IMG/VR virus record: IMGVR_UViG_3300037492_000387
Span: 1 to 48,096 of that record
Length of the DNA: 48,096 nucleotides
Strand: one strand, 5' to 3'
From: a virus
The position numbers were made by a program, and so were the translations under genes. Shown here piece after piece: positions 1 to 6,327 of this stretch (position 1 is the stretch's first letter; each line of letters starts with the position of its first letter). The notes beneath the pieces were generated by a model that was not told the DNA's origin, did no database searches, and saw nothing but the letters and a program-made list of their open reading frames with translations.

Positions 1-127
1 TCCCCGGGAACCTATACGACCCCGGGAAACGTCCGCACACGGGTATGTGCGTAGACTGTCTCTATCAGCGTGTGTGTTGCCCGGAATGCTCGAATGAAAA
101 TCCCAGGGCGTGTGACCGCTCATGACG
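1..127. repeat. Terminal direct repeat, left copy (circular overlap)
   Basis: Bases 1-127 are identical to 47970-48096. The exact length of 127, with perfect identity, is what a k-mer assembler leaves at the ends of a circular or circularly permuted contig, so I read it as an assembly overlap and not a biological terminal repeat. It carries the 3' part of the zinc-ribbon gene that is complete at 47936-48094, ending at the TGA at 123-125. Confidence 0.95.
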
Positions 128-277
128 TCGATATGTTTTTCCTGCAAACTCTATGGGAACCTGATAGAACGGTGCCCGCAAATCGAGATAAACAATTACT
201 GGAGGGATAGGGATAAATGTCCCTATTATTTCGAAAGGCCCCAGATGACGATCGAAGACTGGGTGATTCGATCATGA
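122..277 (+). CDS. Small Cys-containing protein (51 aa)
   Basis: The start ATG (122) overlaps the stop of the preceding zinc-ribbon gene (TGA 123-125), and its own TGA (275-277) overlaps the next start, so it is a link in a translationally coupled chain. The protein begins MTSICFSCKLYGN and has four cysteines: a CFSC (CxxC) pair near the N-terminus, then single Cys residues at about 18 and 33 (RCPQ, KCPYY). This suggests one zinc site. The C-terminus is acidic/aromatic (IEDWVIRS). Function is unknown. It is too short for most gene callers, but the ATGA junctions on both sides and the Cys pattern support it. Confidence 0.7.
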   Translation: MTSICFSCKLYGNLIERCPQIEINNYWRDRDKCPYYFERPQMTIEDWVIRS

Positions 278-420
278 TGCCCGTTCTTCATCCTATCCGG
301 GTCCAGTGTCCCAAATGCGGACATAAACAGAATATGCTCACGCAGAATCCTGTGAAAGCGAGAAAACTGTGCGTATATTGTGGAGTCCTATTCGGCGTCC
401 ATGGGCGGATCGTAAAATGA
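274..420 (+). CDS. Zinc-ribbon micro-protein (48 aa)
   Basis: The protein has two CxxC knuckles (CPKCGHKQ and CVYCGVLF) separated by about 17 residues, a classic zinc ribbon. The start at 274 is chosen because ATGATG overlaps the previous stop (TGA 275-277); an in-frame ATG at 217 would lie deep inside the previous gene. Its own stop (418-420) overlaps the next start. Such ribbons in viruses often bind nucleic acid or polymerase, but no specific function can be read here. Confidence 0.75.
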   Translation: MMPVLHPIRVQCPKCGHKQNMLTQNPVKARKLCVYCGVLFGVHGRIVK

Positions 421-803
421 AAGACTATATCTGTAAAAACTGCGGGAAAGAATACACCCCAAAATATAGGTCCCAGATGACGTTTTGCGGGCGTCCGTGT
501 TATTACGAATATCGTATCGCTCACCGGAAGAAATACATCTGCAAAAACTGTGGAAAAAAGTATATCTTGGATAAAAGAGTCGCCACTGAAGCACACTGTT
601 CAGCCTGCCGGACAAAGGCTCCGCCCCATAAATATCCCAGAACGATAGGATACCCGCATCTTGTCACGTGTCCAACGTGTGGCAAATCCAGGGAAACTAT
701 CAGATACAAACCGGACTCACCACCTAAAACCTGGTACTGCTCAAAAAGGTGCAGTGATCTGTATCAGATCACTAAACATCGTAAGTGTGGGGTGGCAGCA
801 TGA
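417..803 (+). CDS. Multi-zinc-ribbon protein (128 aa)
   Basis: Three Cys-rich units follow one another: residues about 4-30 (CKNCGKEY...FCGRPC), 38-65 (CKNCGKKY...HCSAC) and 86-115 (CPTCGKS...YCSKRC). Each looks like a four-Cys zinc ribbon of the kind seen in many environmental phage proteins (YICKNCGK pattern). The two first units share the KKYICKNCGKxY block, which suggests internal duplication. The start at 417 overlaps the previous TGA. The protein is basic, so nucleic-acid binding is plausible; the target is unknown. Confidence 0.8.
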   Translation: MKDYICKNCGKEYTPKYRSQMTFCGRPCYYEYRIAHRKKYICKNCGKKYILDKRVATEAHCSACRTKAPPHKYPRTIGYPHLVTCPTCGKSRETIRYKPDSPPKTWYCSKRCSDLYQITKHRKCGVAA

Positions 804-982
804 CGTACCCGGCTAAACTGATCTCTGTGGACCCTATCACTCTTCTCACCATCCAGACTATTGTTGTTGAAAACGAGAAGGAGGAGAAGACGGCCATGAA
901 AATCCGGGAACATTACCGGAAAGATTCTGGGAAAACTTGCCTGATGACGAGGTTCTCTGCCGGTTTCGTTGAGGTGGTATGA
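800..982 (+). CDS. Hypothetical protein (60 aa)
   Basis: The ATG at 800 overlaps the TGA of the multi-ribbon gene (801-803), and the TGA at 980-982 overlaps the next ATG. Unlike its neighbours it has only one cysteine. The N-terminal half is hydrophobic and beta-like (LISVDPITLLTIQTIVVE), followed by an acidic/basic helix-like stretch (ENEKEEKTAMKIREHYRK). I do not recognise it; coupling on both sides is the main support. Confidence 0.6.
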   Translation: MTYPAKLISVDPITLLTIQTIVVENEKEEKTAMKIREHYRKDSGKTCLMTRFSAGFVEVV

Positions 983-1158
983 TGTCCTGCGTGGGTTGTG
1001 AATATTACTCCTATATCCGGGGGACATCCTGTTTCGAGTCTGTGTGTCGTCTCACCGGGTGTTGGGCCAGCGATCATCTATCTCCAAATACCTGCGCGAT
1101 AAAAAAAATATTTGAAAACCGGGCGAAAAAAGGGACGGTGGCGAACAATGGAGAGTAG
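979..1158 (+). CDS. Cys-rich micro-protein (59 aa)
   Basis: The gene starts with ATGATG overlapping the previous TGA. The protein begins MMSCVGCEYYSYIRG and has six or more cysteines (CVGC, SCFES, VCRLTGCW, NTC). The CxxC pair followed by C...C-x4-C fits one or two zinc sites, similar to the small C-x2-C-x-Y-Y proteins elsewhere in this operon. It ends in a basic tail. It overlaps the next gene by 11 bases. Confidence 0.65.
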   Translation: MMSCVGCEYYSYIRGTSCFESVCRLTGCWASDHLSPNTCAIKKIFENRAKKGTVANNGE

Positions 1159-1342
1159 TCTCTATCCGGCAACGGCCTTCTTGGTAAACCTGGACAAGCG
1201 GCACATCATCTATATTTGCAACCTTCTATCTGTCGAAGATGAATCTCGTCTATCAACTGCCATAAAACTGAGAAACACAGGAGACGCATTAGGGCTCATG
1301 AGGGTTTGCGCAAACAAGGTATTCACAACGGAGAAATTATGA
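1148..1342 (+). CDS. Hypothetical protein (64 aa)
   Basis: The start at ATG 1148 (MESSLYPAT) overlaps the end of the previous gene slightly; an in-frame ATG at 1112 is possible but would overlap more. The protein is probably helical with a hydrophobic core (FLVNLDKRHIIYICNLLSVEDESRLSTAIKLRNTGDALGLMRV). I recognise no family. The stop (1340-1342) overlaps the next ATG. Confidence 0.6.
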   Translation: MESSLYPATAFLVNLDKRHIIYICNLLSVEDESRLSTAIKLRNTGDALGLMRVCANKVFTTEKL

Positions 1343-1560
1343 TCTCATGTTGGGGCATAAACTCCCGATATACTCATGTTCACTTTTTCCGGGAAGAAGA
1401 TGGGCGTCCTTTATGCGGGAATCGACATAAGCGAATCTCAAAAGCTACCCTTTTCCTTCCACGATGGGATCCAGAACATATAAGTACCTGCCCTCTATGC
1501 AAGAAGTTTATTAAATATTATTGTCCGGATAATCCCAATATTCCTATCTCGTCCAGATAA
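1339..1560 (+). CDS. Cys/His-containing small protein (73 aa)
   Basis: The ATG at 1339 overlaps the previous TGA, making this the last gene of the coupled small-gene chain. C-terminal STCPLCKKFIKYYCPDN supplies a CxxC knuckle and a further Cys; an HVHF/LCGNRHKR segment lies before it. The central layout, HxH...LCG...R..K...C..C, resembles short zinc-binding phage proteins of unknown role. The stop at 1558-1560 is followed immediately by the promoter of the next transcription unit. Confidence 0.65.
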   Translation: MISCWGINSRYTHVHFFREEDGRPLCGNRHKRISKATLFLPRWDPEHISTCPLCKKFIKYYCPDNPNIPISSR

Positions 1561-1565
1561 TCCCC

Positions 1566-1579
1566 TTTTTATTTATAAG
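1566..1579 (+). promoter_or_regulatory. Archaeal TATA-box promoter for the 1598 gene
   Basis: The T/A block TTTTTATTTATAAG sits directly after a small C-rich stretch (TCCCC) and is centred about 26 bases before the ATG at 1598, as expected for a near-leaderless archaeal transcript. No Shine-Dalgarno sequence precedes the ATG, which agrees with leaderless translation. Confidence 0.7.
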
Positions 1580-1597
1580 TCCCTTAAAACAAAATGC

Positions 1598-2359
1598 ATG
1601 AATCGCCTTCAGCAACGGCGAAATTACGTTATCGCAGGTTGCATTTTTGCGTCAGTCGTTGCGGGTTTGTGTGTATGGGGTGTTCAGGGAGCACTTATCT
1701 CCACGCAAACTTCCGCATCTGGCGGTGTCTCCGTCTCCGGTTCTTCTGACTGGACTTGGCAGGCATCGTCCGGAGATATTCGAGCCAAAGAACTCAAACC
1801 CGGGCAGGAGATCCTGATCGGCGCCTATACCGACAATTTCGTCGGGCAGGACGGCGCGTATGAGTCCGGAAAAGAACTTAACAATACCGAAACTATCGCC
1901 TTTCGTGTTGGAACCGGAGTCACACTCGGCTCTGGTGGATACTCTGAAGCAATGGGACTCTATGCCGTCGGAGCCCCCGCGTCTGTAGAGTGTCCTGAAC
2001 CTGGAGACGCTGCCGCCATTATCGTTCCTAACGCAACCGCCTATTGTGAAGAGTCCGGTGTCACCGCTTCAGTTCGTGGGGATGGCGTAAATCTCCAAAG
2101 TGCAGGCCAGATACTCCAGGCCGGAACTACTCCCGACTCTCTGGACTACGCCGTAAGGGAAACTGGGAACGGTGTGGGTTCTGCCGGGTTCGCGTCAATG
2201 AGTCTTATTGGCACCCCGGGAACCTACGAACTCTCTTACAAGAACCAGGTTCGTGAAACCATCTCCGCATCTGGTCCGGCGTTCGTAGTTCAGAAAGAAG
2301 TGCACTGGACGAGTTTCATCAATCAGTACGATCCGATCTCCCCGGTGGTGCCCGGGTAA
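1598..2359 (+). CDS. Membrane-anchored or secreted beta-rich protein (253 aa)
   Basis: A basic N-terminus (MNRLQQRRNY) is followed by a hydrophobic segment at about residues 11-32 (VIAGCIFASVVAGLCVWGVQGA), a signal peptide or anchor. The rest is rich in Ser, Gly, Thr and beta-forming residues, with an ECPEP...YCEES cysteine pair. I recognise no family. It heads a unit with its own strong promoter and is followed by a TM protein and an IPT-domain secreted protein, so a role at the host surface or in the virion is possible. Alternative: a cargo gene modifying the host envelope. Confidence 0.75.
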   Translation: MNRLQQRRNYVIAGCIFASVVAGLCVWGVQGALISTQTSASGGVSVSGSSDWTWQASSGDIRAKELKPGQEILIGAYTDNFVGQDGAYESGKELNNTETIAFRVGTGVTLGSGGYSEAMGLYAVGAPASVECPEPGDAAAIIVPNATAYCEESGVTASVRGDGVNLQSAGQILQAGTTPDSLDYAVRETGNGVGSAGFASMSLIGTPGTYELSYKNQVRETISASGPAFVVQKEVHWTSFINQYDPISPVVPG

Positions 2360-2383
2360 CCAAGCACCATATGGAGCATAACC

Positions 2384-2770
2384 ATGGTTAGCGCAGAAAC
2401 GACCCAGATTGTAGAGCTTCTCATAGCTCTCATTGCCGCCATCATCGCCTGGTGGCAGATGCAGCAGAAGAAGGACGCACAGAACGATCTGAAACAGACT
2501 GTTGCATTCTACGATCCCAAAGATCAGACTGTTACGTCTGCAAACGATCTCCCCCCGGAAGTGGTTCTCCCAGGTAGGTCCTATCTTATGGACGAGTCAA
2601 CTAAGCGGTGGATCACTGTCGGAGAAACGGCTGAAGATCAACAGACGATCCTAAACCAGGTTGCAGCCGCCGAGACAAACGGACTCGCACAGTATAGGGT
2701 TCTTTACTCTAAAGGATGGTACGTTATTGAGTACGGGCTTATTAAGGAGTCTGGACGCGGGGAAAAGTAA
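2384..2770 (+). CDS. Small N-terminally anchored membrane protein (128 aa)
   Basis: Residues about 8-24 (IVELLIALIAAIIAWWQM) form one transmembrane helix with a short N-terminus, followed by a charged segment (QQKKDAQNDLKQ) and a soluble C-terminal domain with an aromatic end (YRVLYSKGWYVIEYG). A single N-terminal TM plus charged tail is compatible with a holin or spanin-like role, but no family signature is visible. It lies between two exported proteins, 24 bp after the first and 23 bp before the second. Confidence 0.75.
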   Translation: MVSAETTQIVELLIALIAAIIAWWQMQQKKDAQNDLKQTVAFYDPKDQTVTSANDLPPEVVLPGRSYLMDESTKRWITVGETAEDQQTILNQVAAAETNGLAQYRVLYSKGWYVIEYGLIKESGRGEK

Positions 2771-2793
2771 CCCCATAATTTTTCAGGTGAATC

Positions 2794-3933
2794 ATGAAGA
2801 GAATTCTCTTATTTATTGCGTTTATTGCGTTGGTGGCAGTTCAGGTATCAGCTCTCCCCCCGACGATTGCATCTCTATCCCCAACCACCGCGAACGTAGG
2901 CGGGCCGGCGTTCTTGTTACTTGTCACGGGCACGAACTATACAAGTGATTGTCAGGTGGAATGGGCCGGTGCGGCCAGAACCACTTCCTGTCTATCTGGT
3001 ACCCAACTCCAGGCCATGATCACCGGAACCGATCTCTCTACGGCGGGAACGTTTCCTATAACGGTAACCAATACAACATCTGTGGAGACTTCTCCGGCAG
3101 TGAACTTCGTCGTGGCAAACTTCGGGCCAGTCATTACCGCAGCATCTCCAGCGTTCGTCCTGGCCGGAGCACCTGAGTTTGAACTGGCACTCACAGGAAC
3201 CGGGTTTGCACCGGGTAGTACTGTGCAGTTCGCAGGTGCAGCCATGGCGACTATCGCCGTGAATACCACCAGGATAAATGCAACCATTCCCGCATCTTAT
3301 CTCACTGCACCACTCGCAACGACGGTGAAGGTTTTTACTCCCGGCCCAGGCGGCGGAGAGAGTAACGCGTTCCCGTTCGAGATACGCAACCCTACTCCCA
3401 CGCTAACGAGTATCAACCCGGCAACCGTGATCGCCGGATCTCCCACCATCACACTCCAGGCAACCGGCACCGGGTTCATAAGCACCAGTGTGATAACCTG
3501 GCAGGGAAAGTCGATGGCAACGGTGTTCGTATCTGGGACGTTGTTGAATGCAACCATCCCGGCGTCAGGCATGGCGAAGGGAAAGCGTGCGGTTTTAGCG
3601 GTGACGAACCCGGGACCAGGTGGAGGAACTACTCCCACACTCACATGCGTGGTCAACAACCCCACGCCGGTACTCACGTCAATATCTCCCGCAACGGTGA
3701 AGGCAGGGAAAAGTACTCTCCTTGTCACTCTTACAGGTGCGCAGTTTAATCGGGATTCGAAAGTCCTGGTGAACGGAAAAACCCGGACGACAAGATACGT
3801 CTCCACAACGTCCCTAACTGTCAGGCTCACAAAATCAGATCTGGCAACGCCGGGCAGTGTTGGGATACGTGTCACTAATCCGCACCCCGGTGGCGGACTA
3901 TCAGGTACTCAAACTTTAAAAATCACCAAATAA
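2794..3933 (+). CDS. Secreted protein with four IPT/TIG domains (379 aa)
   Basis: A signal peptide (residues 1-21, KRILLFIAFIALVAVQVSA) precedes four tandem Ig-like IPT/TIG repeats of about 85-90 residues starting near 22, 112, 200 and 290. Each begins with a version of PTxTSIxPATVxAG and ends in VTNPxPGGG, the typical TIG signature. IPT domains serve binding and adhesion on cell surfaces and virions. AGGTGA lies 8 bases before the ATG. The last repeat is strongly basic. The protein is probably extracellular: a surface adhesin, a superinfection factor, or a virion decoration. A family call is firm, the role is not. Confidence 0.85.
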   Translation: MKRILLFIAFIALVAVQVSALPPTIASLSPTTANVGGPAFLLLVTGTNYTSDCQVEWAGAARTTSCLSGTQLQAMITGTDLSTAGTFPITVTNTTSVETSPAVNFVVANFGPVITAASPAFVLAGAPEFELALTGTGFAPGSTVQFAGAAMATIAVNTTRINATIPASYLTAPLATTVKVFTPGPGGGESNAFPFEIRNPTPTLTSINPATVIAGSPTITLQATGTGFISTSVITWQGKSMATVFVSGTLLNATIPASGMAKGKRAVLAVTNPGPGGGTTPTLTCVVNNPTPVLTSISPATVKAGKSTLLVTLTGAQFNRDSKVLVNGKTRTTRYVSTTSLTVRLTKSDLATPGSVGIRVTNPHPGGGLSGTQTLKITK

Positions 3934-4006
3934 TTTTTCATGATCATGATACGCGGGTACCCGGGTGGGGCAACTGTGCCGCAGGCTCATCTCCTGCAGC
4001 CCGCAT

Positions 4007-4047
4007 ACCTATCGCGCCTTTTCTTGTCACCTGTTAGCGCGATAGGT
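4007..4047. repeat. Perfect 11-bp inverted repeat with 19-nt loop
   Basis: The arms ACCTATCGCGC (4007-4017) and GCGCGATAGGT (4037-4047) are exact reverse complements. The high-GC inner part would make a stable hairpin in RNA, or a symmetric protein-binding site in DNA. It is the strongest long perfect hairpin I noticed in the window. Confidence 0.75.
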
Positions 4048-4272
4048 GCATCATCTCCCGAATGGGTCATACCGTTCGAGAGGCATAACTCCCCGCGGTA
4101 CCAGGACCGACGAGGAGAATACGCCCCGGTCCCCTGGAATCATCTCACAAAAAGTTCATCGGGCCGAAATTTCTCCAGTTTCAGATCGTCCCTTAAACCC
4201 ATGATAGATCGCATGGTATCACACCACCGACATGAGCAGGTTCGCCAGAACATGTCACCTTGTCAGTCGTAT

Positions 4273-4289
4273 GGGGGATCGACTCCCCC
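4273..4289 (+). other. GGGGG/CCCCC stem-loop before the 4301 gene
   Basis: A five-base G stem, the loop ATCGACT and a five-base C stem lie 12 bases before the ATG at 4301. The shape resembles a tRNA T-arm, but no D-arm or acceptor partner fits around it. It may be a translational control element or part of the structured region upstream. Confidence 0.4.
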
Positions 4290-4300
4290 CGGGGCATAAT

Positions 4301-4450
4301 ATGATCATAGATCCATTTGACGAGCCACCAGCAAAGAAGGCGGGGCACTCCCCGCAAATGATAATGGCGATCTATGCGTCGTGTATGTTGTTTGACTTGA
4401 GAGAAGCTAACGGAGTATTAGCGTTCGTTTTACCGGAAGAGAAACCATGA
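4301..4450 (+). CDS. Hypothetical micro-protein (49 aa)
   Basis: It starts at ATG 4301 (MIIDPFDEPP); an upstream in-frame ATG at 4232 would run through the stem-loop. The sequence PFDEPPAKKAGHSPQMIMAIYASCMLFDLREANGVLAFVLPEE looks like a short helical protein. The stop (TGA 4448-4450) overlaps the next ATG, which supports real translation. Unknown function. Confidence 0.55.
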   Translation: MIIDPFDEPPAKKAGHSPQMIMAIYASCMLFDLREANGVLAFVLPEEKP

Positions 4451-4620
4451 ACCACTATAAACTAACTTTCCTGATAACGGGAACGTTCCCCGGGGAAGAT
4501 TCGCAGATCGCGTTCAATCGCGTAACTGGCGAACTTGCAAAAATTGGAGCTGTCCCCTATTTCGGTGTAGTTGTGGAGGCGATCGATGAGGTACCCGTTC
4601 ACACAGGAACACGAGTGTAG
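4447..4620 (+). CDS. Hypothetical small protein (57 aa)
   Basis: The ATG at 4447 overlaps the previous TGA. The protein MNHYKLTFLITGTF has a ferredoxin-like beta-alpha-beta feel (KLTFLITGTFPGED...AFNRVTGELAKIGAVPYFGVVVEAIDEV). No family is recognised. The next gene starts inside its 3' end. Confidence 0.55.
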   Translation: MNHYKLTFLITGTFPGEDSQIAFNRVTGELAKIGAVPYFGVVVEAIDEVPVHTGTRV

Positions 4621-4747
4621 TATGTCGTTTCGGGGGCTTCGGAAGAACTCTGGGAAAGAGTTCGAGCTCTGGGAATGCATTATCTGTGGGAGAGAAGAGA
4701 TCCGACAGTATACCGGCTCCGATGATACGATCGAATACCGGATATAA
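4586..4747 (+). CDS. Small zinc-knuckle protein (53 aa)
   Basis: It starts at ATG 4586 inside the 3' end of the preceding gene, in another frame. The cysteines EHECSM and WECIICGREE form a C...CxxC set with an upstream His, so zinc binding is likely. The layout (short N-part, WECxxCG, acidic/Thr C-part) is common among small phage zinc ribbons. It is the last gene before the 4771 promoter. Confidence 0.55.
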   Translation: MRYPFTQEHECSMSFRGLRKNSGKEFELWECIICGREEIRQYTGSDDTIEYRI

Positions 4748-4770
4748 TTTCCTATGTAAACATAAGAAGA

Positions 4771-4780
4771 TTAAAATATA
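4771..4780 (+). promoter_or_regulatory. TATA box for the holin-like/caspase/methylase operon
   Basis: TTAAAATATA lies in an AT-rich gap after the 4747 stop and is centred about 33 bases before the ATG at 4808. This fits an archaeal promoter with a very short leader. The genes at 4808, 5224, 5517 and 6293 follow with 4-base overlaps, so this promoter probably serves all of them. Confidence 0.55.
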
Positions 4781-4807
4781 GAATGTCTGTTATCCCCGAG
4801 AAAAAAC

Positions 4808-5227
4808 ATGATGTCGGCGGCGGAGTTCGTATCAACAGACGGCCCGAATATATTTTCCAACCCAATACTAGACGGAGTGTGTGAATTGGTGGCAGATCCT
4901 GGGGGCGGGGGTGGAATTGACTATAATATGATCACCTGTATGAGAATCGAGATCGCCGAACTGAGAAAAGACGTTCAGCATCTTTCCCGTATCATTGACA
5001 TCGACAACCGGGAACTCAAACAGGCATTAGTCGGTCACGAAGAACGCGTACGAACCCTAGAACAAACCCGCCCAACCTGGACGGAAATGTCGATTATAAC
5101 CACGAAAGTTAATGATCTCGAAACTGTATCCGATTCAAGGAAAGGGCAGGACTATATAATTATTACCGCCATTGGGGCTGCAGTGGCCGCTGTAACGTCG
5201 TGGGTCATGGGGAAATACGGGGGATGA
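4808..5227 (+). CDS. Coiled-coil tail-anchored protein, XhlA/holin-like (139 aa)
   Basis: After a Gly-rich linker (GGGGG at about residues 34-38), residues about 45-118 form a heptad-rich coiled coil (MRIEIAELRKDVQHL...VNDLETVSD), and residues about 119-135 form a C-terminal transmembrane helix (IIITAIGAAVAAVTSWVMG). This architecture matches XhlA-type hemolysin/holin-associated proteins. The start at 4808 fits the TATA position; an in-frame ATG at 4928 would give just coiled coil plus TM and is a credible alternative. A 4-bp overlap with the next gene, and the caspase further on, suggest a lysis or membrane-effector operon. Confidence 0.7.
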   Translation: MMSAAEFVSTDGPNIFSNPILDGVCELVADPGGGGGIDYNMITCMRIEIAELRKDVQHLSRIIDIDNRELKQALVGHEERVRTLEQTRPTWTEMSIITTKVNDLETVSDSRKGQDYIIITAIGAAVAAVTSWVMGKYGG

Positions 5228-5520
5228 TGAGCATAGGCAAAAAATGTTGGTATAACTTCCACCTGGGAGATATGATGGGACATCCTTCATGGGGACCTAT
5301 CGCCCGCGAAGTTCTCTATCTTATTTACAACGTGTCAGGCCGGGACAACATGAACATATCTAATCTGTATGATCATGCGAAAGATCACCCTTCGGATTTT
5401 CCCCACGTAACAAAATTAAGTGAACAACAGTTCTACTGGAGATCTACCGTGATCCTGCGTAAAATCCCAGGATGGACAAAAGCTAACGATGATTCACATT
5501 TTTGGAGGTTTGAAAAATGA
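5224..5520 (+). CDS. Hypothetical protein between holin-like and caspase genes (98 aa)
   Basis: ATG 5224 overlaps the TGA of the holin-like gene, and its own TGA overlaps the caspase ATG. The soluble protein is rich in His, Trp and Tyr (CWYNFHLGDMMGHPSWGPIAREVLYLIYNVSG...FYWRSTVILRKIPGW), looking like a small helical, possibly winged-helix-like domain. I recognise no family. Tight coupling on both sides suggests it works with the membrane protein and the peptidase, for example as adaptor or inhibitor; that is inference. Confidence 0.65.
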   Translation: MMSIGKKCWYNFHLGDMMGHPSWGPIAREVLYLIYNVSGRDNMNISNLYDHAKDHPSDFPHVTKLSEQQFYWRSTVILRKIPGWTKANDDSHFWRFEK

Positions 5521-6296
5521 ACAGAGCACTTATCATTGGTAATGATGGTTACGAATCGTGCCCCCTTCGCGGGTGCATAAATGACGCGTACGAGTTCGGA
5601 GAGAGATTAGATGATCTAGGCGTCGTTTCCGACGAAGAACAGATAGTTATTGCAGATGCCACGCTAGATCAGATGGTATCAGGATTATCCTCAATAGTCG
5701 CCGACTCCGCTCCGGGAGATACCGCCGTTATTTTCTATTCTGGGCACGGCTCCTACGTGCGGGACACCAATGGAGACGAACCCGACAGGCGGGACGAATG
5801 CCTTGTGCCGATAGACTACGAGACGGCGGGCATGCTCATCGATGACGAGATCCAAATAAGGATACAGGAACTCAAACCCGATGTGCATCTTGAGATCTTT
5901 ATGGATTCGTGTTTCTCAGGATCAGTCACGCGGGCGGTAGTGGAAGGCGTGAACATTCGCCCCGCTCCAAGATTTTTAATTCCCCGCAACCCGGTAAAGG
6001 CATTATACGGAAAAGTTAAGCCGGTGTTCAAACAAACGATCACGGTGAAGAACTCAAATCATGTCTTGTGGAGCGCGTGCAAACCCAACCAGGTATCAAA
6101 TGAAGTTGAGTTTAATGGCGTACCGCGTGGGGCTTTCACTTATGCGTTCCTGGATGCGCTTGAGAAACTTGGGCCGGGTGCCGCCAGAAATGTCCTGGTG
6201 AGAAACACGATGCGTGAGATCAAGAATATGGGCCTGATACAAACGCCCGTACTCGAGTGTAAAAAGGCTGAGATCATTAAGGCAGTATTTGTATGA
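5517..6296 (+). CDS. Caspase-like (metacaspase, peptidase C14) protein (259 aa)
   Basis: The full caspase core is visible: N-terminal beta strand RALIIGNDGY with LRGCINDA, catalytic His77 in FYSGHGSY, an acidic specificity loop (DTNGDEPDRRDECLVPID), catalytic Cys132 in MDSCFSGS, and the p10-like part VLWSACKPNQVSNE...RGAFTYAFLDAL. Such metacaspase/orthocaspase peptidases usually cleave after Arg or Lys. It lacks a signal peptide or fused domain. It is coupled to the preceding 98-aa gene and overlaps the following methyltransferase ATG. Roles to consider: lysis of an S-layer host, processing of virion proteins, or triggering or blocking host death. The last 43 bp are duplicated at 7477. Confidence 0.93.
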   Translation: MNRALIIGNDGYESCPLRGCINDAYEFGERLDDLGVVSDEEQIVIADATLDQMVSGLSSIVADSAPGDTAVIFYSGHGSYVRDTNGDEPDRRDECLVPIDYETAGMLIDDEIQIRIQELKPDVHLEIFMDSCFSGSVTRAVVEGVNIRPAPRFLIPRNPVKALYGKVKPVFKQTITVKNSNHVLWSACKPNQVSNEVEFNGVPRGAFTYAFLDALEKLGPGAARNVLVRNTMREIKNMGLIQTPVLECKKAEIIKAVFV

Positions 6297-6327
6297 AGTT
6301 CGCCCCACACTGGCAAAATAGGATAAT
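6254..6327 (+). repeat. 74-bp perfect direct repeat, copy 1
   Basis: Bases 6254-6327 equal 7477-7550 exactly. The repeat covers the last codons of the caspase gene and the first eleven codons of the ParB-methyltransferase gene. Copy 2 has the same caspase tail without a caspase gene in front. Confidence 0.93.

Larger units (their letters stand above)
3934..4300. other. Non-coding structured region (about 370 bp)
   Basis: I see no convincing gene here: the only long plus-strand frame lacks family features and reads like low-information sequence. Instead there are several strong hairpins: an outer GCGGG/CCCGC pairing around 3953-4004 enclosing a GCAGG-CTCATCT-CCTGC stem-loop, a perfect 11-bp inverted repeat at 4007-4047, a GACATG/CATGTC stem near 4229-4256, and GGGGG-ATCGACT-CCCCC at 4273-4289. 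Possible roles are a non-coding RNA, a terminator/processing region, or a recombination or packaging site. Confidence 0.5.

Noticed and set aside
1-127. Biological terminal redundancy or packaging repeat
   Set aside because: A perfect 127-base overlap is the standard product of circular assembly with k=127; read ends would be needed to claim a physical terminus.
3953-4004. Possible tRNA with CAT anticodon (GCAGG-CTCATCT-CCTGC stem)
   Set aside because: No T-arm with TTC follows at the right distance and no acceptor pairing fits; the stem may still belong to another RNA.
4123-4298. Split or intron-containing tRNA ending in the T-arm-like GGGGG-ATCGACT-CCCCC
   Set aside because: The acceptor match GCCCCGG/CCGGGGC is weak and no D-arm or anticodon arm could be placed.
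3940-4299. 119-aa plus-strand frame in the structured region
   Set aside because: Composition is unlike coding sequence here, no motif, no ribosome site, and it passes through several strong hairpins.
4783-4884. 33-aa frame starting at ATG 4783
   Set aside because: The ATG is only 8 bases from the TATA centre, so it would be upstream of the transcript start; the 4808 frame fits better.
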